The notes: generated by a model not told the origin, from the letters alone. Numbered from the stretch's first letter, positions 22,979 to 35,200 are shown. The stretch is DNA of 64,000 bases from Erigeron canadensis (GCF_010389155.1 NC_057765.1:24120980-24184979); one strand, 5' to 3'. Numbers and translations: made by a program.

Positions 22979-25696
22979 CTAAAAAGTAACTCCCTCCACG
23001 GCTTCTTCCTCATGATAAAGCTTCAACCTATGACCATTAACAATAAACGACCCTCCATCATTTTTAAACAACTCAACGTATCCGGATGGGTAAACATGCT
23101 TAATTACATAAGGTCCTATCCACCGGGAAGTCAATTTAGGTTGCTTAATCTTAAACTTTGACAAAAACAATAAGACTGTATCACCAACTTTAAATTCTTT
23201 CCTACGAAGTCTTTTATCATGCCACACTTTTGTTCTTTCTTTGTACAACATGGAGTTATCATAGGCACCTAATCTAAGCTCATCAAGCTAATTCAATTGC
23301 AAAAACCTATGTTCACCTGCTTTTAACAAATCCATGTTACAATTCTTTAAAGCCCAATATGCCTTATGTTCAATTTCAATCGGTAGGTGACAAGTCTTGC
23401 CATAAAGAAGCCGGTATGGTGTGGTACCAATAGGCGTCTTATAGGCGGTCCGAAATGCCCAAAGAGCATCATCTAACTTTTTAGACCAAATCTCGGGGTT
23501 ATCTCCTACGGTCTTTTCTAGAATTCGTTTTAAGGCACGGTTTGTGTTCTCTACTTGACCGCTAGTTTGAGGGTGGTAAGAGGTAGAAAAACGGTGTGTT
23601 ACACCATACCTCTTTAATACCTTGGCTAATTGATGATTGGCAAAATGGGTACCACGGTCACTAATTAGGGCTCTAGGAACACCAAACCTACAAAACAACT
23701 GTTTCAAAAAATCTATGACCACTCTAGCGTCATTTGTGGGCAAGGCCTTGGCTTCCGCCCATTTAGACACATAATCAACCGCAACTAAGATATAAAGGAA
23801 CTTATTCGAAGGCGGAAAAGGTCCCATGAAGTCAATACCCCAAACATCAAAAACCTCACATACCTGAATCATTTGTTGGGGCATTTCATCCCTTTTTGAA
23901 ATGTTACCTCGTCGCTGACAAGAGTCACAAGTTTCCACTAACGTCTGAGCTTCCTTGAAAATAGTCGGCCAATAGAAACCTGCATCATAAACTTTCTTAC
24001 CTGTCACAGACGGTCCATAATGTCCACTGGTAGGTCCATAGTGACATGAATCCAAAATCTCCCAGGTTTCAGTACCGGAGACACATCTTCTGATCGTTCC
24101 ATCTGCACACATTCTAAACAAATACGGTTCTTCCCAAAAATAATGCTTAATCTCAGAAAAGAATTTCTTCTTTTGTTGAGATGTCATTTCTTCAGGAAGA
24201 ACGTTAGCACAAAGATAATTAGCAATGTCTACAAACCATGGTTCTTCATCACCTTGTACCCGCATCAAATCTTCATCAGGAAAATAATCATTAATCTCAT
24301 GCTCTTGCAACTCCTCAAGGTGAGGGTTTTCGAGCCTACTTAAATGATCAGCTGCCACATTTTCCGCCCCCTTTTTATCCCTGATCTCAATGTCGAATTC
24401 TTGCAAAAGCAAGACCCAACGGATGAGACGGGGCTTGGCATCTTGTTTTGAAAACAAGTACCTCAATGCGGAATGGTCCGTGTAAACAATAGTCTTATTC
24501 AAAACCAAGTAGGGACGAAATTTGTCAAAAGCATACACAACGGCCAACAACTCTTTCTCAGTCACAGTGTAATTTTGTTGGACCGGATTCAAGGTCTTGC
24601 TAGCATAAGAAATGAGACGGAAATGTTTATCCTCCCTTTTTCCTAAAACGACCCCTAAGGCATAGTCACTAGCATCACACATTAACTCAAAGGGTAATGA
24701 CCAATCGGGTGAAGTCATAATTGGTGCATTAGTCAATTCTTTCTTTAACAAGTTAAATGCATTAAGACACTCATCATTAAACACAAACGGGACATCTTTT
24801 TCTAACAACTTGGTCATTGGCCGGGTTATCTTTGAAAAATCCTTTATGAACCTACGATAAAAACCGGCATGACCCAAAAAGCTTCTAATTGATTTAACAT
24901 TTGTCGGTGGAGATAATTTAGCTATAACATCAATCTTGGCCTTATCTACCTCTAATCCGGACTTAGAAACCTTGTGTCCCAAAACTATTCCTTCTTTAAC
25001 CATAAAATGACACTTTTCCCAATTCAAGACTAAGTGTGCCCGTTCACACCTTTCCAACATCTTATCAAGACTCTCTAAACAACTCTCAAATGAACTACCA
25101 AAAACTGAAAAGTCATCCATGAAAACTTCCATGGAGGTTTCAATCATATCTTGGAAAATGGCAATCATACATCGTTGAAAGGTACCGGGGGCATTACAAA
25201 GACCAAAAGGCATCCTCCTATAGGCATAAGTGCCATAGGGACAAGTAAACGTGGTCTTTTCTTGATCTTTAGGGTCAATGGGTATTTGAAAGTACCCGGA
25301 GAACCCGTCTAAAAAACAAAAATACTCGTTACCGGCGAGCCGCTCGAGCATTTGATCAATGAAGGGCAATGGGAAATGGTCCTTGCGGGTTGCATCATTC
25401 AATTTCCGATAATCAATACATACCCTCCACCCCGTAACAGTTCTAGTAGGAATTAATTCATTTTTATCATTTAAAACAACGGTCATCCCACCCTTTTTCG
25501 GTACACAATGTACCGGACTCACCCAAGAACTATCCGAAATGGGGAATATGATTCCCGCATCAAGTAACTTAATAACCTCTTTTTTTACAATATCTTTCAT
25601 GTTTGGATTTAATCTCCGTTGTCTTTGCACAATTGGTTTAACATTATCAACAAAGTTTATGATACTTGGGCGTATATTCATTATGTCATCGATCAC
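22979..25696 (-). pseudogene. Athila-type pol (RT-RNase H-integrase), one in-frame stop
   Basis: Open from 25696 to 23288 (802 codons). The next 12 codons and a further 90 (to 22979) continue the same frame after a single TAG at 23288-23290, so one nonsense change splits an otherwise long pol. Counting from the ATG at 25696: reverse transcriptase catalytic FMDDF at 192-196, RNase H with CDASDYALG, an integrase zinc-binding region (H, H, then CDSCQRR) and the D-D-E core seen in [15 protein letters not shown] and [11 protein letters not shown]. The part after the stop (KVGDTVLLF, WIGPYVIK) is the integrase C-terminal domain. Residues before about 12 belong to the duplicated unit rather than the element. 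Gag and protease are absent. Confidence 0.9.
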
Positions 25697-25959
25697 CCGA
25701 TCTTGAGAAGTCCGGGCTCCATAGGTTTCTGTAAGTGTTGGAAACGTCGCACTAAGTAACTATTGGAAAAGTCGACACTTATAGCCACTATACATATTTT
25801 AACCATATTTCATGAGGTTTATCATTCATGCATCATTCCTAAAATCACATATATATACACTTACAAAGTCATAATCACACAAATTAACATAAACAAATTG
25901 ATCATAAAAGATTCAGTTTCTCGAAAAAATAAGAATCATTTAATTTGAAATTTTCAGTG

Positions 25960-26075
25960 ATGATGAAGGTGCGGAAAGTCCAAGGAAACGGTTGATCGAC
26001 TTGATGTAAAAAGGAAGAAAAAGTTGATAGCCAACAACAACGATCATGTGACTGTTTTGAGCGGGGGTTCAGGTG
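25960..26075 (+). other. Exon-like remnant (DDEGAESPRKR), possibly RPA-like C-terminus
   Basis: After a TTTTCAG acceptor-like site a frame reads DDEGAESPRKRLID and then stops; a +1 shift would continue it as a lysine-rich tail. The same stretch occurs in unit B at about 40340-40460. It could be the tail exon of the RPA-like genes carried by Helitrons, but this is weak. Confidence 0.2.
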
Positions 26076-26352
26076 CGTCTTCTATATATCACCGGGGGCA
26101 GCGGCGTAATCTCTCTGGCTTATAACCCTACCCGCGGTTGAACCCGTTTCCACACCTACCACCTGTAGTGCATTAGTAAGCATATATTTGTTGTGCAATA
26201 GTGAACTAGTTATATTAGTGAGATAAAGATTAACTTCAATTATATATCAAGGATTATTAAGGATGAAAATATGGGTTTATTAAGATATTTTTAATAAAAG
26301 TGATGATTTTATAAATTCTATTCATAAAAGTGATGATTTTATAATAAAAAAT

Positions 26353-26354
26353 AA

Positions 26355-26397
<43 letters not shown>
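26353..26397. repeat. (AAT)n microsatellite
   Basis: Trinucleotide run in unit A, next to a direct repeat of AAAAGTGATGATTTTATAA. The corresponding place in unit B holds two longer AAT runs (about 42341-42413 and 42514-42554). Confidence 0.9.
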
Positions 26398-26749
26398 TAC
26401 TATAAGAAAGTTGAACTAATGACATATTAACCAATCAAATCATTCAATTTCATCAAATTGAATTTCGCTTATGTCATCATTTAGATTAACTGTAAATTAA
26501 AAATCTTAATAATAATTATCCAAATATATTATTATATTAGTATTTATATTAATTTGTAGAAAAAATCTCATTATTTTACACTTTTTTGTTTTCCATCAAT
26601 AATTTACACTTTTTAACCTTGAACACTTTATTTATATTTATTTTTAGCCATCAACTTAAGAATATATTTTTAAAAAATTTTAAAAAGTTACAAAAAGTAT
26701 TTATATTTAATTTTTTAAATTTATAGTTGTCACTCAAATCAAGAGGTTG

Positions 26750-28427
26750 TTGTCAAAGAACATCAAAACAATCCTAATTCTTATCTAATTATCATAGGAC
26801 ACGTAATTGAAAATAAACATATTCGTGTTATGGGTCTGTATCATGATCAAATACATATACTTGAATGTCAAGTACAAGATCACAGGTATGTTAATATTTC
26901 AAATTTTAATTATCTTTCATAATCATAATAATATCACATTATGAGTACAACTAGTTTTGAAAAATTTTATAATAGAGAAATTATTGTATCATGTGCCTTG
27001 TGGAATGACTACGACAAACAATTCTATCAATATGTTTAAGCTAATAATGACTCTGACGAACATGTGATTATTACTACAACTTGCATGCAAAGTATACACT
27101 TAGAACCGTATATCTTCAAAATTATAAGTTTTTATGAATTAAATGTATAAAATTCTAATATTGATAATATTGTAAACTTCGTGTCCAATGTTGGATACGG
27201 GTACTATAAGACAGTTGACCTAATAACTTATTAACCAATCAAATCACTCAATTTCATCAAATTGATTCTCGGTTATGTCTTTAGATTAACTCAAAATTAT
27301 ATATGTCAATAATCATTATCCAAATATATTATTATATTAGTATTTATATTAATTTGTAGAAAAGTTTTATTAATCTACAGTTTTTTGTTTTCCATCAATA
27401 ATTTACACTTTTTAGCCATGAATATATAATTTATATCTATTTTTAGCCATCAACTTGAGAGAATTTTCTAAAATTTTGTAAAAAAAGTCTCATTAATTTA
27501 TACATTTTTGTTTTCTACCAATAATTTACTCTTTTTAGCCCTGAATATTTATTTATATTTATTTTTAATCAACTTGAGTGAACTTTTTAAAATTTACAAT
27601 CATTTAATTATTTAAATAATAATTCAACATATGAAATATTGTCTACAAATTATATTTCAAAACCTAATGACTTATCAACAAATATTAGATTAGATCAGTA
27701 TAAATTATTTATATTAGTATTTAGTTTAATATTTTATAAACACAATTTAAACTCTAGATACATGTCTCAAACATAATAACAGATAACGATATATAACATC
27801 ATTATTCTAAACACAATAGGAAATACAAAACCAGGACGATCACAGGACAAAACATGATTTACAACAGATGGTTACTTGAATACTAAATCCAAATCAATAT
27901 GAACTTCATTCAAAATTCATTCTATCTCTCAAACAAAAAAAGTACATAATATTCTCCTTTTTTATATATTAGTTTTGCGTATTAATGTTTAAAGTTACAG
28001 TAATCACTCAGAATATAAAAAAAAAAACCTAATTGTTATCTAATTATCATAGGAGAGGTGATTGAAACCTATGTGTGTTATGAGCCTGCATCATGATCAA
28101 ATAGATATAATTGAATGTCAAGTACATGATCACAAGTAAGTTTATATTTTAATTCTTTCTTTTATAGTACTATCACATTATGAGTATAACTGAATTATTA
28201 TAGCATGTGCCTTGTGAAATGACTACGACAAATAATTTACATCAATATGTCTCGGCTAATGACAGTGACAAACTTATGATTATTGTACTATAATTTGCAA
28301 AATAAATAACACTTAGAATCGTATATATTTTTAAATTATAAGCTTTTATGACTTAAATGTATGAAAATCTAATATTAATAATATCGTAAACCCCGTGTCC
28401 AGTGTTGGACACGAGTCTAAAATCTAA
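26750..28427 (+). mobile_element. Helitron-like fragments with RPA/OB-fold pseudo-exons (unit A)
   Basis: Two diverged copies of the same module lie in a row. The first has a spliced-looking exon 26798-26885 (VIENKHIRVMGLYHDQIHIL) and a following piece with SCALWNDYDKQF. This is the style of replication protein A large-subunit OB folds that plant Helitrons often carry. The second (about 28030-28300) repeats both pieces with stops. Each ends in a short hairpin: 27180-27199 (imperfect) and 28394-28413 (CGTGTCCA paired with TGGACACG). After the second hairpin, 14 bases lead to CTAA followed by T at 28424-28427, matching a Helitron 3' end (hairpin then CTRR, insertion before T). No Rep/helicase frame is present, so it is non-autonomous or a remnant. 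Confidence 0.5.
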
Positions 28428-28674
28428 TATATATTCTCTAAACTAACTATGGAAATTAGTAGATATGATAAGACATAACTTTATGGATTTAAATGGGGTA
28501 CATATTTTTATTGAGAAAAGAATTTGGGTGAATTTAATTTGTTTACTGCTATTATTGTAGAAAAGAAATTTTGTTTTATCTCATTGTATATATGAATTAT
28601 TACTTAATATTTATATATTTATGTTTACAAAATAAACAATTAGTACGAGTAAATTACTAATCTGAAAAACTATA

Positions 28675-28715
28675 ATTCCCGATATGAAAAGCGGGAATAA
28701 AAGCGGCAATTCCCG
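28675..28715. promoter_or_regulatory. E2F-like inverted repeat upstream of first exon 1a (unit A)
   Basis: ATTCCCG at 28675-28681, CGGGAAT at 28692-28698 and a third ATTCCCG at 28709-28715 lie about 50-90 bp upstream of the first ATG. GCGGGAA resembles the E2F core. The same arrangement is kept in unit B at 44082-44122. Function is inferred from the motif only. Confidence 0.35.
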
Positions 28716-28762
28716 TCAACGATTTACGATTTAATAATAACCATAAACATCGCCAAGCCGAC

Positions 28763-28788
28763 ATGCCTCGCCTCCGCAAGAAAAACAG
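28763..28788 (+). other. Alternative first coding exon 1a of gene copy A
   Basis: ATG followed by codons for PRLRKKN, ending in AG before a GTGTGT donor. It has the same length, peptide and phase as exon 1b at 29518-29543, so either could splice to exon 2 at 29730 and give the same protein start. This exon lies beside the E2F-like repeat shared with unit B. Confidence 0.6.
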
Positions 28789-28810
28789 GTGTGTATATAT
28801 AACCTTGAGT

Positions 28811-28970
28811 TTTCGCCACGAAAGTTTTCTTTTCGTTGCTTTTTATGATTTTTTTTTAATTTTCGACACGAAAGTTTCATTTTCCTTATTTTTCGCCACG
28901 AAAGTTTTCTTTTCGTTGCTTTTTATGATTTTTTTTTAATTTTCGACACGAAAGTTTCATTTTCCTTATT
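28811..28970. repeat. Perfect 80-bp tandem duplication
   Basis: 28811-28890 and 28891-28970 are identical by eye, and a third partial unit starts at 28971. Each unit itself contains two related halves around CGCCACGAAAGTTT and CGACACGAAAGTTT. Lies between first exons 1a and 1b of gene copy A and is absent from unit B. Confidence 0.9.
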
Positions 28971-29121
28971 TTTCGCCACTTTTAAATTTTTAACTTTTGT
29001 CAACAGATTTTCATATTATTAACTTTTTACCACATAACTTTATTTTTTTCAACTTCAGCCACCACGAAAGTTTCATTTTTTCTTTTCTTTGTATGTTTTA
29101 CGTTGCGTTACCCAAGATAAT

Positions 29122-29190
29122 TTATTAGTATTATCTTAACCTTAGTAGCCGTGGATAGTATTTTATGGACTAATAAGATACGAGTATATT
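29122..29190. repeat. Copy of intron-4 sequence placed upstream of exon 1b
   Basis: ATCTTAACCTTAGTAGCCGT and the following 45 bases at 29122-29190 match 30606-30661 in intron 4 of the same gene, and also 45187-45240 in unit B. This shows that part of the intron was copied into the extra 0.7-kb segment of unit A. Confidence 0.75.
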
Positions 29191-29517
29191 CTATAATAAA
29201 AAACAAACACAAATATATCAATAATAACTGGAAAGAAACAATGAAACATAACCAGAGAGGGGTTTTGATCTTTAAAAATAAGGTGAAAATGTGGTCCAGG
29301 AAGAGAAAGATATGTAGAAATTTAAAAAGATATGAAAATATTTGAAAGAAGACGGTGGGCTTCGACCTGTTTTGTTGAAAGAGGCGTACGCAGCTATTCT
29401 CCTTAACATTTGAAGAAGTGTAAATAAATATAGTTAGAGGAGCACATAAGTCGGCTTTTCTTAATAATAACCATAACCATCGTTTTAGGGTTTGGTAGCG
29501 ATTATCATAGTCTCGAC

Positions 29518-32170
29518 ATGCCCCGCCTCCGCAAGAAGAACAGGTGCGGTACTCTGTGTGTATATCTATATATATTAATATGTTTTGATTTGGTTGATAT
29601 AATGTGAATTTTGGTGAACGGTAAGGCAAAGAAGCCAGAGAAATTACAAGAGCAGGTGTCTATATATTATATATATGTGTATAAATATATATCTATATGG
29701 TTTGATTTTATGTGAATTTTTGTGAACAGTAAGAGGACTAAGGTTTGTCCGGAATTATTATTGCCAAAGAAGTTGATAAAAACTCCGGTGAGTATATATA
29801 TCACCTTTTCAACTATTTTTTTCAATTATCATTACAGATATTGATGATTTGTTGGCACTCTTGATTGAAAATCTATATTGATATCCTTGTTTATCTTATG
29901 TTAATAGTAATTGTCTGCTACATTAATGGAATGCAGAGGAAGAAAAGGGTCAAAGTTGATCTGAAAAAGATCGAATCTTTAGAAAGCAACCAAGGGGACT
30001 ACATATTACAATTTATACCATCGAAAACCACTAGAGGTATGCAGTTTCTCTGCCCCTACTTTACCCATGCTATACACACACACACACACACAATAGCAAC
30101 ACCAACATCATTGACTTGTTTCTGTTGTTATAAATATAAATATATACACACAGATGACAAAAAATTGGTCACCAAGAAGATTGATGTTCATACTAAAGCT
30201 CTCAAGAAGATTGATGTTCATACTAAAGCTCTCAAGAAACTTATTACCACTAGTTTCAATTTTGTCCGAAATTATGAATTCTTAATCAGTTCTGCTAAAG
30301 AGGTGCTGCGCCTTGTTGATTGCTACATCAAGGATTCCAAGTTGCAGCCTTTCAACTACGATTGGTATGTTACAAGCCTTCATATGTGTGGTCGTTTTGT
30401 ATATTAATTTCCTAGTATCAACCCCACTTTTTACCATAATAATACTACATACTATAAGAAAAAAAAAGTGTAGTTATTGCAACTTACTTTTTACTAAACT
30501 GATAATTTTATCTTTAATACTCTAACAATCACTTGACACTTGTTTGAGTTTTTATAATACCAATTTTTGTTTTGGGGTTATATTAGGATATGTTTAATCA
30601 ATTTTATCTTAACCTTATTAGCCGTGGATAGTATTTTATGGACAAATAAGATATTCTATAAAATTTTATCCAACTACTAGGTAAAAGCTTGAAGCATAAA
30701 CGTAGAGAAATTATTACTTGTTTCATTTATGTGTCTGTAAAAGGGTGCATGTATGCATTACACTTTCTTTGATATTAATAAAGTGAATTTGTCATCTCTC
30801 ATTGACTTGAATTGAACCCATGTCTAATCTAATGAGTACTACTATATGGTTTTTATCATTATTTATATATAGGGTCCTTTTTACTGAATCTTTTTTTTCC
30901 CCAAAAACCGTGAGAACTTTTAAATTATGTATTAGATCACATGTTTTTTAAGTTCATTCACATGTAAAAAGTCATACGAGAAGTCGAGAACACAAAAATT
31001 GTCTAAAACATGTAAAACTACATATAACTTGACATGGTCATATGTGAATGGTAATGTTTTTGTTTCATATGAACTCTATGACTTTTCACATATGAAATAA
31101 AGCTAAAACACTTGTGATCTAATACATAGTTTAAAAGTTCTCAAGATTCTTGCAAAAAAACAAAGTTTTGTAAAGAACATGAGCCTCATTGGTCACTGCA
31201 CACACACACACATTTTTGTTTTGTGGATCACATTGGCATTGACTTTTGCATTTGCAACGTTTTTCAACAGGTTAGTTTATGACCCACCGAGGGAAGTTTA
31301 TAAAGAACCAAATGTAAGAATGTGTTATTATTAGCTATGCTTTTTTTATTTCGAAATTGTTTGAAGTTTTAAATGAAAAAATGGATTATAACTATGATAC
31401 AACTACAATAACGTCAAATCCGGCGATTGGGATGTGGACACTCATACCTCTACCCGAGAGCAGAGAATCTGTCTTCTGCAAAGTGTGAGACAGTATATAT
31501 AAAAAGCATGTGATTATTTGTTAGTGTGAGGTAGTGGTCATTTGTCTCTGTTTGAGTGTGAATACAAGAAATCATAATATTACAATAAGAAAGAAAAGCA
31601 AAGAAGCATGCCGACATATAAAAGCATGTATAAATGTACATGGCATACAAACCATAGATCAGTTTGTGTACAAGGAATCTATACTACACATACTAGGTAT
31701 ATGTTTGTATCTGTATACCTAAAGATATAGGATAATATCTATGCTTTGAGTCCGTATGTCACCTAGAAACATACGGGCATCTAAAAGAATAAACGTAGAT
31801 ATCTAGAAGCATAAAGGCACCTAAATGGCCTAGAAGCATATCATTATAATAACTTGGGGATTATTATGACTATGATAGCATTAGTATAATTAACTATCTG
31901 ATGAAATGTTGGTGTGTAAATCATAATCATAATAAATTGGGGGTTGTATGTGGAGCTGGTCAGGTAAGATAGAAAGCATAGTTCTTCGTATGTTACTACT
32001 TTTAAATTGTTTACTAGGGATTAAATCGATGCATAGGAACAAAACTGTGGCCTTCACTGATTTGAAACAAATTAGTTCATTATAAAGTAAATCTTAATCG
32101 TTACAAAAAGTTTTTACTATTTGTTGTATGTGGAAGCTATATGGTTTTGTATTTTTTTAAATTTTTATTA

Positions 32171-32218
<48 letters not shown>

Positions 32219-35200
32219 GTGACTTGCAATTTGGATATCATTTACCATATTGTATATTCAATTGATTTCATATCAAAATTTAATTTGATTTTGATGCACA
32301 CACCAAAACAGTGTATTATTAACTTTTGGCATCAAGTTGATATTTGTTTATTTGATGAATTTTTCAGGTTTCTGCCTATATCTGCAACCTTGCCAAGAAT
32401 GGTCATGCAAGTGTTCATCCGAATTTTTGGATTGATCCGGAGAATGTGTTATTTATTGGTATGCATTTTCAAATTAAATAAAACCGACTAGGGGGGGGGG
32501 GGGGGGGGCATCACAAGTGATGTTGGGATGGTGAACCCATATAAGACCTAGATTGTTGTACACAAGGTTTAAACCATTGACAGCATAGGCAAACCCTTTC
32601 CTTGGTAGATCAGCCTCTAGCGAAGGGACCTGTTATGTATTCACCTTCTTTTAGTCATTTTCTTATTGATGTGATGAGACCCGTCCTGACTCTATCAAGT
32701 TAATTAAATTCATCTTAATAAAGTTTTAACCCTAATCCTCTGGTTTGGGACCAGCTATAAACTAATTCAAGTAAATAGAATATTTATTTTATATATTTGT
32801 ATTTTATAGCAAAAGCGGTGCAATTAGCGAATCTGACAGCTGTTTTAAAATCCGCAGGGTGGTATTTGTAGAGTAATCATAATGTCTTATTAGGATCTTA
32901 TTTCTCTTGGCATTATTCGTATTTGTATGCGTGTTTTTGTATGCATGCATAGACCTGACCTGATATAAGTTCTGAAACCAGGCTCATGTGAATAAAAAAG
33001 GCTCGAGCTTCCGTAGAAAGTTCAAACTCTTATTTAAAAACGTTAACCTAATACTTAAAAGTTCAAACTCTTATTGATAAAAAAGGTCAAACTTAAACAT
33101 AATTGTTAAGGAACATTAACATAATACTTCAAAGTTCAAACTCTCATTGTTTGGAAACATAAAATTGAACCAATTTAGGATTTGATTAAAAGTTCATAAA
33201 TTTTTTTTGACCTAGGTTGACCCAAATTTTGACTCGCGTCAGCCGATCCCTGATCGATTTTTAGTCTGATCGAGCCTGACTCAACTCTTGAGACCGCCGA
33301 TCCCTGATCCAATTCTGATTACTCGGCTGAATCGGCCGAGTGTTGCAACCATGCATGTTATTGGACTTGTTCAAATATGAACAAACGTGTAAATTTGTGG
33401 GTCTTGTGGTATTTAGGCATGCACAAATATCTATGCTGAGATTTGTCATATTTGTGCATCAGTTTTTTGATGCATGTACTCCCCAGTTTGTTAATATATT
33501 AGTTAACACATGGATGATAACTTGAGCTGTTTTCTCCTTTCAGATCATCATATGGAACCTTTTCCTCTTATAATACATCCTTTGAACCAAAAAGAAAGCA
33601 AAATCTGGCTGGAGTTTAAAAAGCTGGATAAGGGGAATGTATGCATATGATATCCATTTCTCAATCTGTTGTTCATGCTCACTACATGTCTGCCTGCACA
33701 TAATTTTTTAGACATACATATTTTATGACATTTCATGGCCTAATTCATGTGTTTGGCAGTCTGTAGAAGAGGAAGAAGAAAGGTCAGTCAATCTTTCTTA
33801 TCCCCTTGTTGGTGTTATTGGTGGCTTTGCGGTTGCTGCTTTCAACAAGGCTTGTGAGTTGGTATGGGTTCTTTCCACCTATTCTCAACTTCAGGGGTTG
33901 TTTTATTGCTTACTGCTTAACATATAAAGAAATTATTTTGCTTTTAGATCAAGAAGGTTGGACACAACCTCCATGATTTCGAATATATGGAGTGCAAGTA
34001 TGTAAAAGATACTGAGGATTATCTCTTCTACATGACCATAGAGGCCATCGAAGAAGGGAATCTTGGTGTTTATGAGGCTATAGTTGTGTGTCCAAGGGCT
34101 GAAGTTGGAACATGTCTCCAGTTAACATTGCTCAAGTTCGTGCTTACTGATCGTACACCAGTTGGTATGTAGATTATTTGGAGTATTTATGTCCTGATTT
34201 GCTTATGACATCCTTGGAAGTTAGAACTCACTTTTATATTCTCTTTTGTGCTACTAAGAAACATTTAACACTTCATATATCTGGGAGGTTATTACATCAG
34301 TTTCAGTTTTTGCACTTATTAAAGACAGCTGAGACTCAATGGGTAATCAGATCATTTGAGTCTTATTATTTCTATTAGTTTTTGAATAGAATAGCTTCTT
34401 CAATCAAACAGATAACATTATATTATTAGAGAATTACCACCTTTTTTAAGTCACCTGTATAAAAATATGCACCTGATTTGACATGTTAGCCAATTCGTCC
34501 CACCTGCCAGTTTACCACTTATTCAAGTTACCACTTTTATTTCTCATGTTTGTTTCTTGTGTGGTGTTTTATTTGATTCCTTATCTTTCATGCAGGTGCA
34601 AAAGCAATGGCATTATCTCTTTTTTCTTGCATGAGATCCTTATGCCAAGCGTTAAAAGGTTAATCTGCCATGATTGCTACATTGTTTTGCTTTACCAATG
34701 TTGTTATCGAATAATCATTATGGATTCTTTTGTGTTGCCCTTTTAAACATTAAGGTTAATGGCTAAGTTTTATCTTAACAATGGAGTATTTGCGCAGATG
34801 ATGCAGAGGAAAAAGCATATGAGATTAGGGGGATACATTCTAGTACGAGAGGTCACACACACACACTAAACCTGGTCCTTATTAATGACATCCTTCCATA
34901 TAGGGTTTTTCACTCCCCTTTATCACTTTGGATTCACAGGTATGACAAGGGGCAAAGCGTGTCATGAAATGATTTTTCTTGGATATTTCGAGCGTGCAGT
35001 TATAAAAGGTTTAGATTCAACATGATAGTACGCATATTGTTGATTATGATTGTTTTATATATTTACTATAGCCACCCTCTTAGAAAAGAGTTACATTGTG
35101 TTGTTGACACACTATAGGTATTCGGCGAGTGCTTTATTTGAACCTTGAGTTACTGTTTGAGCCGGATTGCACCCGAAGAAATGATCCAGGTTAACCCAAG

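Larger units (their letters stand above)
18954..25652 (-). mobile_element. Athila/Tat-type Ty3-gypsy retrotransposon, 5'-truncated
   Basis: In coding order (right to left): pol (25652-22979), a noncoding stretch of about 2.4 kb (22978-20522) and the 3' LTR (20521-18954). Gag, protease and the 5' LTR are missing. Similarity to the family stops at the sequence INFVDNVKP near 25650, which is the left edge of the duplicated unit. The element inserted into the MULE frame at 18953/18954. No target duplication can be checked because the other end is lost. Confidence 0.85.

Noticed and set aside
32141..32491. Open frame with a long tyrosine run
   Set aside because: The tyrosines come from the ATT/TAT microsatellite; the latter part overlaps exon 6 of gene copy A in another frame.
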